Positions 28,955-39,631 are shown, counted from the stretch's first letter. The stretch is DNA of 64,000 bases from Helicobacter cetorum (GCA_022729705.1 DZAX01000006.1:1-64000), one strand, 5' to 3'. Numbers and translations are program-made. The notes: generated by a model from the sequence alone, not told the origin.

Positions 28955-29904
28955 AGATTTACGATATAGCCATCATCGGAGCCGGATCCGCCGGAATAGC
29001 GGCGGCTGTAGAGGCGTATGCGCTTGGAATTACAAAGATTATTTTGATAGAAAAAGCGGGGAACCACTCGACTACGATAAGAAACTTTTATAAAGACGGT
29101 AAAAGAGTTGACAAAGAGTGGCAAGGTCAAAAACTAGAAAATAGCGGAACTATCACTTTTTTGGACGGCTCCAAAGAGTCTACGCTTGATTTTTTCGACG
29201 AACTACTATCGTCTCACAAAATAGAGTCGGTATTTAACGAGGAAGCGGAAAAAGTTGAGAAAAACGGCGATATGTTTGACATAGCCACAACCGCCTCAAA
29301 CTACCATGCAAAAAGCGTAATACTAGCAATCGGCAAAATGGGAAAGCCAAATAAGCCTACTTGTCAAATATCAGCAGGAGCAAAAAATAGAGTTCACTAC
29401 AATCTTGACGCTTGTAGCGAAAACGAGAGCGTGCTAGTGGTGGGCGGCGGCAACTCAGCGGCGGAGTACGCCGTGGATTTGGCGGAAAAAAACGACTCCG
29501 CTTTATCATACAGAAGAGCCAACTTCACAAGACTAAACGCCGTAAACCTGCTATATCTCGAAAGACTCAGCTCTCGCGGCAAAATAAGAAAGCTTATGAG
29601 CACAGATATTACGTCGATAGAAGAGAAAAATGGCAAATTAAAAGTCTCTTTTGCACAAATAGAGCCTGAAATATTCGATAGAGTAGTATTTGCAATCGGT
29701 GGCTCAACTCCCGTCGATTTTTTGAAAAAATGCGGTGTAGAGCTACTTGATGGCGAGCCGGTACTATCAAGCGAGTTTGAGACGCGCCACAAAGGAATGT
29801 TTATCTCAGGAGATATAGCGTTTAAAAACGGCGGCTCTATTGTGGTAGCTCTTGATATGAGCTATAAAATCGTGAAAAAGATAAAAGAGGAAAATTTAAT
29901 TTAA
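28951..29904 (+). CDS. NAD(P)/FAD-dependent oxidoreductase (YpdA/thioredoxin-reductase-like)
   Basis: IIGAGSAGIAAAVEA, VLVVGGGNSAAEYAVDLAE, FISGDIAFKNGGSIVVALDMSYK. Confidence 0.88.
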   Translation: MKIYDIAIIGAGSAGIAAAVEAYALGITKIILIEKAGNHSTTIRNFYKDGKRVDKEWQGQKLENSGTITFLDGSKESTLDFFDELLSSHKIESVFNEEAEKVEKNGDMFDIATTASNYHAKSVILAIGKMGKPNKPTCQISAGAKNRVHYNLDACSENESVLVVGGGNSAAEYAVDLAEKNDSALSYRRANFTRLNAVNLLYLERLSSRGKIRKLMSTDITSIEEKNGKLKVSFAQIEPEIFDRVVFAIGGSTPVDFLKKCGVELLDGEPVLSSEFETRHKGMFISGDIAFKNGGSIVVALDMSYKIVKKIKEENLI

Positions 29905-30251
29905 ATAGAGAGCCACTTTTGTTTGGGTGTTTGTTTTGTTAAGAGAATTATGTCTAAAACATCAGAAACTTTAGCTTTAACGACTCTTTTTTAAACTTCC
30001 AAAAACCTTAAATTGAATGGTTTATTTGGGGATTTGCAAGAGGTTCTCTACTTTGAAAAAGTGTTGGGGTTGGGTGGTGAATGGTTACCTCTTTTAAATG
30101 GGATGGTATAATGTGGTAAAACTTGACGAGAGAGAATATGATATTTTTCTAAAAACCGTGCATTATACGCCTCTTTGGTTGTCTTGACAATTTCATGTCG
30201 GCTTCCAAAGTCTTTTTTGGGCAAAATACGCTTAAAAAATAAGGCTTTTGT

Positions 30252-31970
30252 ATGGCTTCCACTTTAGGATTTCTGGATACCGCTTATGAATTTACAAAAG
30301 AAACACCGATAGTCAAAGACGAGTTTACGCACGCTCTTTGTATCGGCGAAACAGGATCCGGCAAAACAACCGGTTTTATACTTCCAAACATCAAAGATAG
30401 AATAGGTAAAAATCACGGAATACTTATCTATGACTTCAAAGGAAATCTCCATCTTGGGGTCAAAAAACTCTCTCTTGAGGCGGGTAGGCTAGAGGATGTG
30501 ATAGAGATAGGCACGCCCTGGGGTAAAAAGACAAATCCGTTTGAGTATATGACGGTAAAAGAGATATACGGATTGTTGTTTGCGCTTATTAGCCAAAGAG
30601 ATACGGAGGGTGTTTTTTGGCACTCTGCGGCGGCTACGCTTGGCTCAAATATTGTGCGCGTTATCCGAAAAATTGGCAAGGTAAAAGAGTCTTTTCTTGA
30701 GCTTGGAGTAGAGTTTCCAAAGCTTTCTTTTAGGTATTCTGTAGATTTTAACGACAAAATATCCAAGATAGAGCACTATCTTTTGCCCGTGAGCGATTAC
30801 CACTCTGAGCAGTTTGAGTATCCTAGCGCCGCCTCTTTTGCGTCTTTGTATAGCTGTGTGCGAACCGTCAAAAAGCTTTGTATGTTTACCGACGGACACC
30901 CGATAATGAGCGCTTTTTTGAAAGATAGGCTAATATCCGCATTTGCTTCAAGGATGAAAAAAGAGCTTTCCAAAGAGAGCGTTGAGAGTGAATGGATTAG
31001 GGTGCAAAAGGGGTTTGAAGAGGCTCTTTTGAGAGTAGAGGAGCTAAACAATAGCTTTGCTATGCTAGATAGCTACAAATCCATGGCGGTATCCATAAGC
31101 GACGACTTTTCGGGCAACTATGGCGTTATCTTTTCGCTTGAGTCCTCTCTAAAGCACTTTTATGACTACAGCTTTTTTAGCGAGCATGAGTGCGACGTGG
31201 TGGAGGAGCTAAAGAGCGGCAAAATAGTTGTGATAAACACCTCTCTTTTGACAAACCAGATGATAAACGCCCTCAATCAATCAATAGTCCTCAATCTATC
31301 CAAAAGAGCAAAACAGCACGACAAAAAGCCGGTCTCCATCTTCATAGACGAAGCAAACAGGGTGGTGGACAAAAATACAGAACTTGCCACGGATATTTTG
31401 AGAGAGGCAAAAGTGGAGCTAATTTTAGCTATCCAAAACGAGTCCCAAATGATATACAAAATGGGTATGGATAGATACAAAGAGCTAAAGGGAAATCTAA
31501 CCGAGCAGATAATCTTTAGAAACAACGATGAAAATCATATACTAAAAACCGACAAAGACGTCGAAAGACTCGATACGCACACATATCTTTCCGGAGAGCT
31601 AAAAGAGATAAAAGCTACGCTGCCTATATTTTTTGGCGAAGACGAGCTGCTGAATGCAGAATTTGAGTATCAAAAAAATCTTCCAATCACCGTAGAGCTA
31701 CTACGAATGAACGAAATCACTGCGCCTACTATAGCCGTGTTTGACGACATAGTGTTTGAAAGAGACGACTCTGTATTTTTGCAAAATCTTGAGACAAAAG
31801 CTATGCAAAAGGTGATATTTAGAAGCGAAAGCGACTACAAAAACGCAAGAGAAGAGCTGGCAAAAATCTACAAATACGTCTTTGGGGATAACGGGATTGC
31901 TGAAGAAAAAGAGAGTGAAGCCGCCGGATTTATGTCTAAGTGGCGGAGGTTTACTAGAGAACAGAAGTAG
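30252..31970 (+). CDS. TraG/VirD4-like ATPase (orphan coupling-protein-like)
   Basis: CIGETGSGKTTGFILPNI, ILIYDFKGNLH, VSIFIDEANRVVD; no T4SS genes adjacent. Confidence 0.75.
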   Translation: MASTLGFLDTAYEFTKETPIVKDEFTHALCIGETGSGKTTGFILPNIKDRIGKNHGILIYDFKGNLHLGVKKLSLEAGRLEDVIEIGTPWGKKTNPFEYMTVKEIYGLLFALISQRDTEGVFWHSAAATLGSNIVRVIRKIGKVKESFLELGVEFPKLSFRYSVDFNDKISKIEHYLLPVSDYHSEQFEYPSAASFASLYSCVRTVKKLCMFTDGHPIMSAFLKDRLISAFASRMKKELSKESVESEWIRVQKGFEEALLRVEELNNSFAMLDSYKSMAVSISDDFSGNYGVIFSLESSLKHFYDYSFFSEHECDVVEELKSGKIVVINTSLLTNQMINALNQSIVLNLSKRAKQHDKKPVSIFIDEANRVVDKNTELATDILREAKVELILAIQNESQMIYKMGMDRYKELKGNLTEQIIFRNNDENHILKTDKDVERLDTHTYLSGELKEIKATLPIFFGEDELLNAEFEYQKNLPITVELLRMNEITAPTIAVFDDIVFERDDSVFLQNLETKAMQKVIFRSESDYKNAREELAKIYKYVFGDNGIAEEKESEAAGFMSKWRRFTREQK

Positions 31971-32085
31971 GACGCCCATCGCCCGCTTTGACTCTTTGGT
32001 CAATAAAATAAGATTGCCGTTTTTGTGTTAAACAACTTTTAAGCGCTAAACAAATACATTACAATAAAAACTTGAAGGTTTTAGA

Positions 32086-32388
32086 ATGCCTATTCCTTTT
32101 ACAGACGAAGAACTTTTTCCAGCTGCGGAACGTTCTATATTAAAAATAGAACCGATGCTGGCGCTAGACGGCGGAAGCATTAAGCTATTAACGGTGAGAG
32201 ACGGCGTTGTATACGTCCAGCTACAAGGAGCGTGCATAGGTTGTCCAAGTAGCTCTAATACGCTTAAATATGGTGTTGAAAAAAAAATAAGAGAAGATAT
32301 TCATCAAGAGCTATGTGTAGTTAATGTGCCAATCGGTGCGGAGTTGGAGCTTGATAAGTTTATCAAGAGCTTGGAAAATAGAAAATGA
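32086..32388 (+). CDS. NifU C-terminal-domain (Nfu-type) Fe-S scaffold
   Basis: ALDGGSIKLLTVRDGVVYVQLQGACIGCPSSSNTLKYGVEKKIRE. Confidence 0.92.
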   Translation: MPIPFTDEELFPAAERSILKIEPMLALDGGSIKLLTVRDGVVYVQLQGACIGCPSSSNTLKYGVEKKIREDIHQELCVVNVPIGAELELDKFIKSLENRK

Positions 32389-32996
32389 AAAAGAGTTTTT
32401 TTATAAATTATGTTGAAACTGCCGAGAAGCTATTTGTGTCAAGAAATTACGAAAAAGCCCTCTTTTATTATTCGCTAGCGAGCGAGCGGCAACCGACCAG
32501 TCAAGACGTAAGGGTCGGCGTTTTGCTTTGCGATTTGGCTTACGAGATGGAGAGTGAAGCTCACTCGCTATTTGATTATTATATTATAGCAAAAAAAGAG
32601 AACTCTGAAAATGCGGTGGAGTTGATTGAGAAGATCATTTTTTCAATAGATGGAGTGCTTAACGCAACGGCTGAAGTGCTAATGCCGACTCTGTTTGATA
32701 GAATTCAATATGAAAACGCCATCTCATACCAAGATTTTCAAAGCATAGTGGAAAAACGAGGCGAATTTAAACGCGCATTTGAAGATATAATGTTTTCTAC
32801 AAAAGTCGTTATATCTGAAAAAAGAGATTTTATAAGTTTTTTAGATGATCTTGTTATGAACGGCTTTAATGAAATGGCGCTAAACTATCTTGAGGGTGCT
32901 ACGGCTATTTTCCCTTCAAGTAAAAAGATTAGAGACTTATTTGACAAAATACATCAGAAAGATTTAATTGAAACTAAAACTCCCAAAAAACTCTAA
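32385..32996 (+). CDS. hypothetical protein, TPR-like helical
   Basis: YVETAEKLFVSRNYEKALFYYSLASERQPTSQDVRVGVLL. Confidence 0.7.
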   Translation: MKKSFFINYVETAEKLFVSRNYEKALFYYSLASERQPTSQDVRVGVLLCDLAYEMESEAHSLFDYYIIAKKENSENAVELIEKIIFSIDGVLNATAEVLMPTLFDRIQYENAISYQDFQSIVEKRGEFKRAFEDIMFSTKVVISEKRDFISFLDDLVMNGFNEMALNYLEGATAIFPSSKKIRDLFDKIHQKDLIETKTPKKL

Positions 32997-34275
32997 TTTA
33001 TCAGCTCTGTATATAAGCGACAACTCTGCCGAGTGCGATGTTGACACTCTATTTTTGATGACTCCTCTCTCTGTAAAGTATATAGACGACGCTAGAGAGA
33101 GGGGGGCGACTGGGTTTGTATCGGCAAATGAGTTAAAAGATATATTTGACCTATCTTCTATCAAAATAGTCGGAATAACCGGAACAAACGGCAAAACAAC
33201 AACTGCGGCCGCAATATACTCTCTCTTGTTGGACTTGGGTAAAAAAGTTGCAATGCAGGGCACGAGAGGTTTTTTTATTAACGAAAATAGAGTTGAAGAA
33301 AAATCCCTCACAACGCCGATGCAGCTTAATATTTTTTCAAATATTTTAAAAGCTATTGAAGAGGGGTGCGAGTATTTTGTAATGGAAGTAAGTTCGCATG
33401 CAATCGCACAAAAACGCATAGAGGGGCTCAATTTTAATCTTAAAATTATTACGAATATCACTCAAGACCATTTAGACTTTCATAAAACATTTGAAAACTA
33501 TTGCGACGTAAAAAATGAGTTTTTGAGAGACGATACTCCAAAGCTAATAAACGCCGACGACAAAAATATCTCATATAACCAAAAAAATGCAAAAACATAT
33601 GGACTTGAAAAATCATCAGATTACAAAGTCGGCGCATACTCTTTAAATGAAGGTATATTTGCCGTATTTGAAAATAGCGGAGCTAACTACTCATTTTGCG
33701 CTTCAATGGCGGGCGTATTTAATATTTATAATTTAACGGCGGCGGTTGCGGCTGTAAATATACTTGCCAATGAGGGTATTCAAAAAATTTGCGACAACGT
33801 AGAAAATTTTGGCGGAGTCGGCGGTAGAATGGAGATTGTGAGCACCTCGCCGATGGTGATTGTAGATTTTGCCCATACGCCGGACGGTATAACGAAAGTA
33901 TTAGAAGCGCTAGGCGGCTCGAAAATTACGGCTGTATTTGGCGCCGGCGGCGATAGGGATAGGAGCAAAAGGGCTCAAATGGGCAAAGAAGCGGCGCTAA
34001 GGGCTTCAAAAATTATTGTGACAAGCGATAATCCTAGAAGCGAAGAGCCTGAAATGATTATAGAAGATATATTGAGCGGCATAGACGATAAAACAAAAGT
34101 AAGCGTTGTTATAGATAGATACAAAGCGATTGAAAAAGCGATATTAGAGCAAAAAGATGGAGAGATAGTCGCAATACTCGGCAAAGGTGACGAAACAACC
34201 CAGATTTTTAAAGATAAAATCGTACATTTTGACGACCGCGAGGTCGCAAGAGAGATTTTGAAACAAAATAGATAA
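32968..34275 (+). CDS. murE: UDP-MurNAc-tripeptide synthetase MurE
   Basis: GITGTNGKTTTAAAIYSLL, DFAHTPDGI, TSDNPRSEEPEMII, ILGKGDE. Confidence 0.96.
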   Translation: MKLKLPKNSNLSALYISDNSAECDVDTLFLMTPLSVKYIDDARERGATGFVSANELKDIFDLSSIKIVGITGTNGKTTTAAAIYSLLLDLGKKVAMQGTRGFFINENRVEEKSLTTPMQLNIFSNILKAIEEGCEYFVMEVSSHAIAQKRIEGLNFNLKIITNITQDHLDFHKTFENYCDVKNEFLRDDTPKLINADDKNISYNQKNAKTYGLEKSSDYKVGAYSLNEGIFAVFENSGANYSFCASMAGVFNIYNLTAAVAAVNILANEGIQKICDNVENFGGVGGRMEIVSTSPMVIVDFAHTPDGITKVLEALGGSKITAVFGAGGDRDRSKRAQMGKEAALRASKIIVTSDNPRSEEPEMIIEDILSGIDDKTKVSVVIDRYKAIEKAILEQKDGEIVAILGKGDETTQIFKDKIVHFDDREVAREILKQNR

Positions 34276-34357
34276 ATTTTTAATTATTAAGACTTATTTT
34301 ATCCCATTTAAAAACTTTCTTTTGTAAAATATATAAAAATTATTTTAGGAGGTAGCT

Positions 34358-34738
34358 ATGGCGGGCATACCACAACCAGCGTTTTATTTGTTTATGTGTC
34401 AGGTCGAAAGACCGGAGGGTTTCCCTAAGGGTTCATGTGTTAAGCCGTATAATAGGGATATGTTTGGTTATTTAAGCGAGGCTCTTATGAGAAGCGGTAC
34501 TATGGGTACTGTAGTTCCCGTTCAAACGGGGTGTCAAAATAGATGCAATATGGGTCCTGTGATGCTAGTTGAGCCGGGTCACACTATGTATGTTGGACTC
34601 ACTAAAGAAAAAATTGATAAAATTATAGAAGAGCACATCATCGGCGGAAACGTTGTAGAAGAGTTTGTGATACCAAAAGAGATGTGGGCGGACGCTATAA
34701 GTCCTGAACAAATGAGAAAAATGGCTGGAGTTAGTTAA
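34358..34738 (+). CDS. (2Fe-2S) thioredoxin-like ferredoxin
   Basis: [19 protein letters not shown]...[19 protein letters not shown]. Confidence 0.88.
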   Translation: MAGIPQPAFYLFMCQVERPEGFPKGSCVKPYNRDMFGYLSEALMRSGTMGTVVPVQTGCQNRCNMGPVMLVEPGHTMYVGLTKEKIDKIIEEHIIGGNVVEEFVIPKEMWADAISPEQMRKMAGVS

Positions 34739-34743
34739 AAATT

Positions 34744-35109
34744 ATGCAAATCGAAATGCTTTACTCAAAAATTCATAGAGCGACCGTTACGGATGCCAAC
34801 CTCAATTATGTAGGTTCCATCACTATAGATAGGGAGCTAATGGACGCGGCAAAACTTCGAGTAGGGCAAAAAGTAGAGATATTAAACATCAATAACGGCG
34901 AGAGATTTTCGACGTATACTATAGAGGGGGCGAGAGGCAAAAGAGATATTTGTCTCAACGGCGCCGCCGCTAGAAAAGTGCATGTTGGAGACAAGATAAT
35001 CGTTGTGGCTTACGCTTCTTTTGAAGAATCAGAGCTTATGAGCTATGCTCCGGCAATCGTTATCGTGGACGACAAAAATGATATAGTTGAAATTGGGAGC
35101 GGTCTTTAA
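34744..35109 (+). CDS. panD: Aspartate 1-decarboxylase
   Basis: [25 protein letters not shown]...INGA-type [20 protein letters not shown]. Confidence 0.97.
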   Translation: MQIEMLYSKIHRATVTDANLNYVGSITIDRELMDAAKLRVGQKVEILNINNGERFSTYTIEGARGKRDICLNGAAARKVHVGDKIIVVAYASFEESELMSYAPAIVIVDDKNDIVEIGSGL

Positions 35110-35426
35110 TGTTTGAAGGTTTTGATATGTCTAAGCTTGGAGCCGTGTTTGAAGAGGCTCAAAAAAAAGCGAAAGAGATGGAGACGCGAAGCTCTACGCT
35201 AACTTTTAGCGCAAAAAGCGGAGGCGGTCTTGTGAGTGCTACCGTAAATGGAAAGTTTGAGGTGCTTGATATTGGTATAGACGACTCCTTGCTTGAAGAT
35301 AAGGAGTCACTGCAAATACTTCTAATGAGCGCTATAAACGACGCCATGAAATCCGCTACGGAAAATCAAAAAAATGAAGCCATGTCTATGCTTGGGGGAT
35401 TAAACCCGTTTGCCAAAAACGGTTAA
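35109..35426 (+). CDS. YbaB/EbfC nucleoid-associated protein
   Basis: SGGGLVSATVNGKFEVLDIGIDDSLLEDKESLQILLMSAINDAMKSA. Confidence 0.92.
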   Translation: MFEGFDMSKLGAVFEEAQKKAKEMETRSSTLTFSAKSGGGLVSATVNGKFEVLDIGIDDSLLEDKESLQILLMSAINDAMKSATENQKNEAMSMLGGLNPFAKNG

Positions 35427-35435
35427 TTCGCCGTT

Positions 35436-36287
35436 ATGTTAGAGCGTTTTGAAGAGTATCTCAAAAAAAATTCAATAAAAGCGGCTTCTTTTCACCCAAA
35501 TTTTGAAGATGCCGTCAATAAGATGTTAAACGTTGGCGGCAAAAGATTTAGACCGCTTCTTCTTTTATCTGTCGTAAATGCAATTGACGAGAGAGTTCTT
35601 CAAAACGCTTTTGCTCCGGCTTTGGCTATTGAGTGTCTGCATACGTACTCACTTATACATGACGATTTACCTTGTATGGACGATTCTCCGCTTAGAAGAG
35701 GATGCCCAACTCTGCATACTGTGTACGGCGAAGCAATGGCTGTGCTTGCTGGAGATGCGCTAAACACTCATGCTTTTTATATTATCTCTGAAGCAAAGCT
35801 GTCAAGCGATGTTAAGGTAGAGCTTATAAAAATACTATCAAGAGACGGCGGAGTGTCGGGAATGGTTCTTGGTCAAGCGATTGATCTGTTTTTTGAGCAT
35901 AAAAAACTATCCATCGAAGAGCTAAAATTTTTACACACCCACAAAACCGCAAAACTCATAGCCGCTTCTATCGCAATGGGAGCCGTTGTTGCGGGGGCAA
36001 AAAATGATTTGGTGGAAAAGCTATATAATTTCGGCTCCAAACTGGGGCTTTTCTTTCAAATTAGAGATGATTTATTGGACGCTCTATCTAGCGAAGAAAA
36101 AGAGGGCAAAAAAGTTCAAAACGACGGCGTAAAAAATAGTTTTGTAAATCTTTTGGGCGTTGAGGGCGCAAAAGAGGAGTTTAATATTTTTAAAGCAGAG
36201 CTAATAAGCGAACTTCAAATGTTTGAACCAAAACTATCAAAGGCTCTTTGGGATGTTTGCGAAAGATATTTCGCAGATATTTCATAG
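35436..36287 (+). CDS. ispA: Polyprenyl (farnesyl/geranyl) diphosphate synthase
   Basis: LIHDDLPCMDDSPLRRG, FFQIRDDLLD. Confidence 0.95.
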   Translation: MLERFEEYLKKNSIKAASFHPNFEDAVNKMLNVGGKRFRPLLLLSVVNAIDERVLQNAFAPALAIECLHTYSLIHDDLPCMDDSPLRRGCPTLHTVYGEAMAVLAGDALNTHAFYIISEAKLSSDVKVELIKILSRDGGVSGMVLGQAIDLFFEHKKLSIEELKFLHTHKTAKLIAASIAMGAVVAGAKNDLVEKLYNFGSKLGLFFQIRDDLLDALSSEEKEGKKVQNDGVKNSFVNLLGVEGAKEEFNIFKAELISELQMFEPKLSKALWDVCERYFADIS

Positions 36288-36381
36288 CCTCGTCTTCAGT
36301 CAAAAAAAGTCACAAACTAGACTCAGACTACCTCGCCGCCTTTGGCGGCTTAAAAGCTTATATATCTGACCTTATTATTTT

Positions 36382-36466
36382 CCCGCAAAAGCGGGTAACT
36401 TTAGGGGGTTGTAAGGGACATTCATGTCCCTGCCGCCAAGACGGGCTTTGCTCGTTTTGGCGTGTA
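36382..36466 (+). repeat. Mosaic palindromic intergenic repeat, family A, full copy
   Basis: CCCGCAAAAGCGGGTAACTTTAGGGGGTTGTAAGGGACATTCATGTCCCTGCCGCCAAGACGGGCTTTGCTCGTTTTGGCG. Confidence 0.9.
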
Positions 36467-36495
36467 AAATAAGTAAATATTTTAAGGAGAATAAA

Positions 36496-38445
36496 TTGCC
36501 CGGAACAAATATGTTAAAAAAGATGTCGGATACTATAAAGTTTTTGGCTTGTGATATGGTGCAAGCCGCAAATTCTGGACACCCCGGAATGCCTATGGGG
36601 CTTAGCGATATTATGAGCGTGTTTAATTCGTTTTATAAACACAACCCGTTAAATCCAAATTGGCTTAATAGAGACAGGGTTGTTTTCTCCGGCGGACATG
36701 GTAGCTCTATGATTTACTCTCTTTTGCATCTATGGGGATACGATGTCTCTATGGATGACATTAAGAGCTTTAGACAACTTGGCTCAAAGACGCCGGGACA
36801 TCCAGAATTTGGGCATACGCCGGGTATTGAAGTGACTACGGGACCACTTGGGCAAGGTTTTGCAAATGCGGTTGGTTTTGCTTTTGCGGCAAAATATGCG
36901 GCCAATCTACTGAATACTCCGACCGCCAAAGTGATAGACCACAAAGTCTACTGCTTTTGCGGAGACGGCGATATAGAAGAGGGGATTAGCTATGAGGCGG
37001 CAAGTCTTGCGGGTCACCATGCTCTTGAGAATTTGGTGATAGTGTATGATAGCAATAATATCACAATAGAGGGCGATGTCAGCGTAGCTCTCTCGGAAGA
37101 TGTTAAAGCTAGATTTGAGTCTCAGGGGTGGAGCGTGCTATCGATAGACGGTCACGACTATGCGCAGATTGAAAACGCATTTAGCGAAGCGATTAGCGCA
37201 AAAAGCGCCAAACCAACGTTGATTATAGCAAGGACAAAAATCGCAAAAGGCTCCGCAACGCTTGAGGGCTCTCATCATACACACGGTGCGCCTTTGGGTG
37301 AAGAGGAGATAAAAGCCTCAAAAATGGCTGCTGGATTTGACCCTGAGGCTAAGTTTACTATTCCTGAAGAGGTTTTAATTAGATTTAGATGCGCAAAGGA
37401 AAAAGGCGAACTTGAAGAGAAGATTTGGAAAAAAATACTTCTTGAATTGCCTGAGAGAGAAAAAAACGACTATCTAAACGCCCTGTTAAATCCTGATTTT
37501 AGTGCGGTGGCTTATCCTCTATTTGAAATCGGCGCCAAAGTAGCCACAAGAGATTCAAATGGCAAGATTATGAATGCGATAGCAAAAGCATACCCTGGTT
37601 TTATCGGCGGCAGTGCGGACCTTTCTCCGTCCAACAAAACAGAGCTAAACGGACTTGGCGATTTTCCAAACGGTAGAAATATAAGATTTGGCATAAGAGA
37701 ACACGCGATGGGAGCCATGACAAACGCCATCTCATTGTATGGTTTGTTTAGACCGTTTTGCTCAACGTTTTTTGTCTTTTCCGATTATCTAAAACCAGCG
37801 ATTAGGGTAGCCGCTTTGATGGGTGCGAGAGAGTATTTCGTATTTACGCATGACAGCATCGGCGTAGGCGAAGACGGGCCTACTCATCAGCCGATAGAGC
37901 ATTTAAGCGCCCTTAGAGCCGTACCAAATCTTTTTGTATTCAGACCGTGCGATGCAAACGAAAATATCGCCTCTTGGCAAACAGCGCTAAGCCTAAATGC
38001 GCCAAGCGTATTTGTGTGTTCAAGACAAGGGCTTGAGGTGTTGTCTGCCAGTAAAAACGTAGATATTTCAAAAGGCGCATATAAAGTCGTTGAAAAAGAA
38101 AACGCAATACTAACTCTTATGGCAAGCGGAAGCGAAGTTCATACAGCGATTGCGGCGGCGAAACTTTTGGAAAACGATAATATAGCGGCAAACGTCGTGA
38201 GTGTACCGTGCTTAGATTTATTTGTTAATGCCGGAAAAGAGTATCAAACTAGCTTGCTAGGAGATACAAAAACGCTTGCAGTTGAAGCGGCAAGCGCTCA
38301 AGAGTGGTATAGATTTGCAGACGATGTCGTCTGCATGGAGAGCTTCGGAGCAAGCGGTAAAGACTCCGCTTTGTTTGCTAAATTTGGTTTTACAGCGGAA
38401 AATGTCGCCATGAGAGCCAAAAAAATAATCGATGCTACACACTAA
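36496..38445 (+). CDS. tkt: Transketolase
   Basis: ANSGHPGMPMGLSDI, GDGDIEEGISYEAASLAGH. TTG start with AAGGAG RBS; the tracked start at 36424 lies in the repeat. Confidence 0.97.
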   Translation: MPGTNMLKKMSDTIKFLACDMVQAANSGHPGMPMGLSDIMSVFNSFYKHNPLNPNWLNRDRVVFSGGHGSSMIYSLLHLWGYDVSMDDIKSFRQLGSKTPGHPEFGHTPGIEVTTGPLGQGFANAVGFAFAAKYAANLLNTPTAKVIDHKVYCFCGDGDIEEGISYEAASLAGHHALENLVIVYDSNNITIEGDVSVALSEDVKARFESQGWSVLSIDGHDYAQIENAFSEAISAKSAKPTLIIARTKIAKGSATLEGSHHTHGAPLGEEEIKASKMAAGFDPEAKFTIPEEVLIRFRCAKEKGELEEKIWKKILLELPEREKNDYLNALLNPDFSAVAYPLFEIGAKVATRDSNGKIMNAIAKAYPGFIGGSADLSPSNKTELNGLGDFPNGRNIRFGIREHAMGAMTNAISLYGLFRPFCSTFFVFSDYLKPAIRVAALMGAREYFVFTHDSIGVGEDGPTHQPIEHLSALRAVPNLFVFRPCDANENIASWQTALSLNAPSVFVCSRQGLEVLSASKNVDISKGAYKVVEKENAILTLMASGSEVHTAIAAAKLLENDNIAANVVSVPCLDLFVNAGKEYQTSLLGDTKTLAVEAASAQEWYRFADDVVCMESFGASGKDSALFAKFGFTAENVAMRAKKIIDATH

Positions 38446-38466
38446 CAAAAGCCAGATCAAATACAA

Positions 38467-38550
38467 ATAAATTCTGCCGCCAAACGGCGGCTAGCTTTAG
38501 TGGCTTAGCGCCAGCGTAGCCAAGACGGGCTTTGCTCGTTTTGGCGTACT
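38467..38550. repeat. Composite family C + family A palindromic fragment
   Basis: CTGCCGCCAAACGGCGGCTAGCTTTAGTGGCTTAGCGCCAGCGTAGCCAAGACGGGCTTTGCTCGTTTTGGCG. Confidence 0.75.
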
Positions 38551-38624
38551 AATTAGCATTGTGTAACACTATCGCAATCAAAGTTTTGTTACAATCACAC
38601 AAACCAGTCAAAAAAGGGGAAACA

Positions 38625-39617
38625 ATGGCATTAAGAGTTGCAATTAACGGCTTTGGAAGAATCGGTAGATGTGTGGCTAGAGTAATCGCAAATAGAAGCG
38701 ACATAGAGTTGGTGGCTATAAACGACCTAGCGGACATCGAAGAGCTTGCGTATTTGATGAGATACGACACTATTCATGGCAAATTCAACCAAGATGTGGC
38801 GGTTGAAAACGGCAATCTAGTCATCGGCGGTAAAACGGTAAAAGTATTTAGCGAAAAAGACCCGAACGCTTTAAAATTTGCCGACGCTGGTGCCGAAATA
38901 ATGCTTGAGTGTACAGGGCTTTTCTTGGAACAAGACAAAGTGCAGTGCCACTTAGATAACGGCGTCAAAAAAGTAATTTTTTCTGCTCCAGCAAAAGACA
39001 ACACACCAACATTTGTACTAGGCGTCAATGACAGCGCATACAACGGCGAAAAAATCATCTCAAACGCATCTTGCACGACAAACTGCCTTGCTCCGATGGT
39101 AAAAGTGCTTGACGATGCGTTTGGTATTGAAAACGGACTTATGACGACTATTCACTCATATACAAACGACCAAGCAATTCTTGATATTATTCACAAAAAA
39201 GAGAGACGAAGAGGAAGAGCGGGTGCGGCTAACATTATCCCTACTACTACCGGCGCCGCAAAAGCTATCGGTCTAGTCCTTCCACACCTAAAAGGCAAGC
39301 TAGACGGCTTATCCGTGAGAGTTCCGACACCAGATGTATCTATGACAGACCTAAGCGCAACGCTCAAAAGACCCGCTACGGTGGAAGAGGTTAACGAGCT
39401 ATTTAGAGCTGCGGCAAAAGACGCTTTCAAAGATATAATCACTGTGGACGATGAAAAAAGAGTATCTATGGACTTTAGAACAGATCCATCAAGCTGTATT
39501 TTTGTGACAGACACAACAAAAGTAATCGGCAACACACTAAAAGTAATGGCGTGGTATGACAACGAGTGGGGTTATTCAAACAGACTTGTAGATATGGCTA
39601 TTAGAATAGGCGCTTAA
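38625..39617 (+). CDS. gap: Glyceraldehyde-3-phosphate dehydrogenase
   Basis: RVAINGFGRIGRCVARV, SNASCTTNCLAPM, WYDNEWGYSNRLVDM. Confidence 0.98.
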   Translation: MALRVAINGFGRIGRCVARVIANRSDIELVAINDLADIEELAYLMRYDTIHGKFNQDVAVENGNLVIGGKTVKVFSEKDPNALKFADAGAEIMLECTGLFLEQDKVQCHLDNGVKKVIFSAPAKDNTPTFVLGVNDSAYNGEKIISNASCTTNCLAPMVKVLDDAFGIENGLMTTIHSYTNDQAILDIIHKKERRRGRAGAANIIPTTTGAAKAIGLVLPHLKGKLDGLSVRVPTPDVSMTDLSATLKRPATVEEVNELFRAAAKDAFKDIITVDDEKRVSMDFRTDPSSCIFVTDTTKVIGNTLKVMAWYDNEWGYSNRLVDMAIRIGA

Positions 39618-39631
39618 TATTATTTGCCAAA

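Noticed and set aside
29951-30113. Possible gene MSKTSETLALTTLF*TSKNLKLNGLFGDLQEVLYFEKVLGLGGEWLPLLNGMV
   Set aside because: Contains an in-frame stop and I recognise no family; noted only as degenerate DNA upstream of the TraG-like gene.
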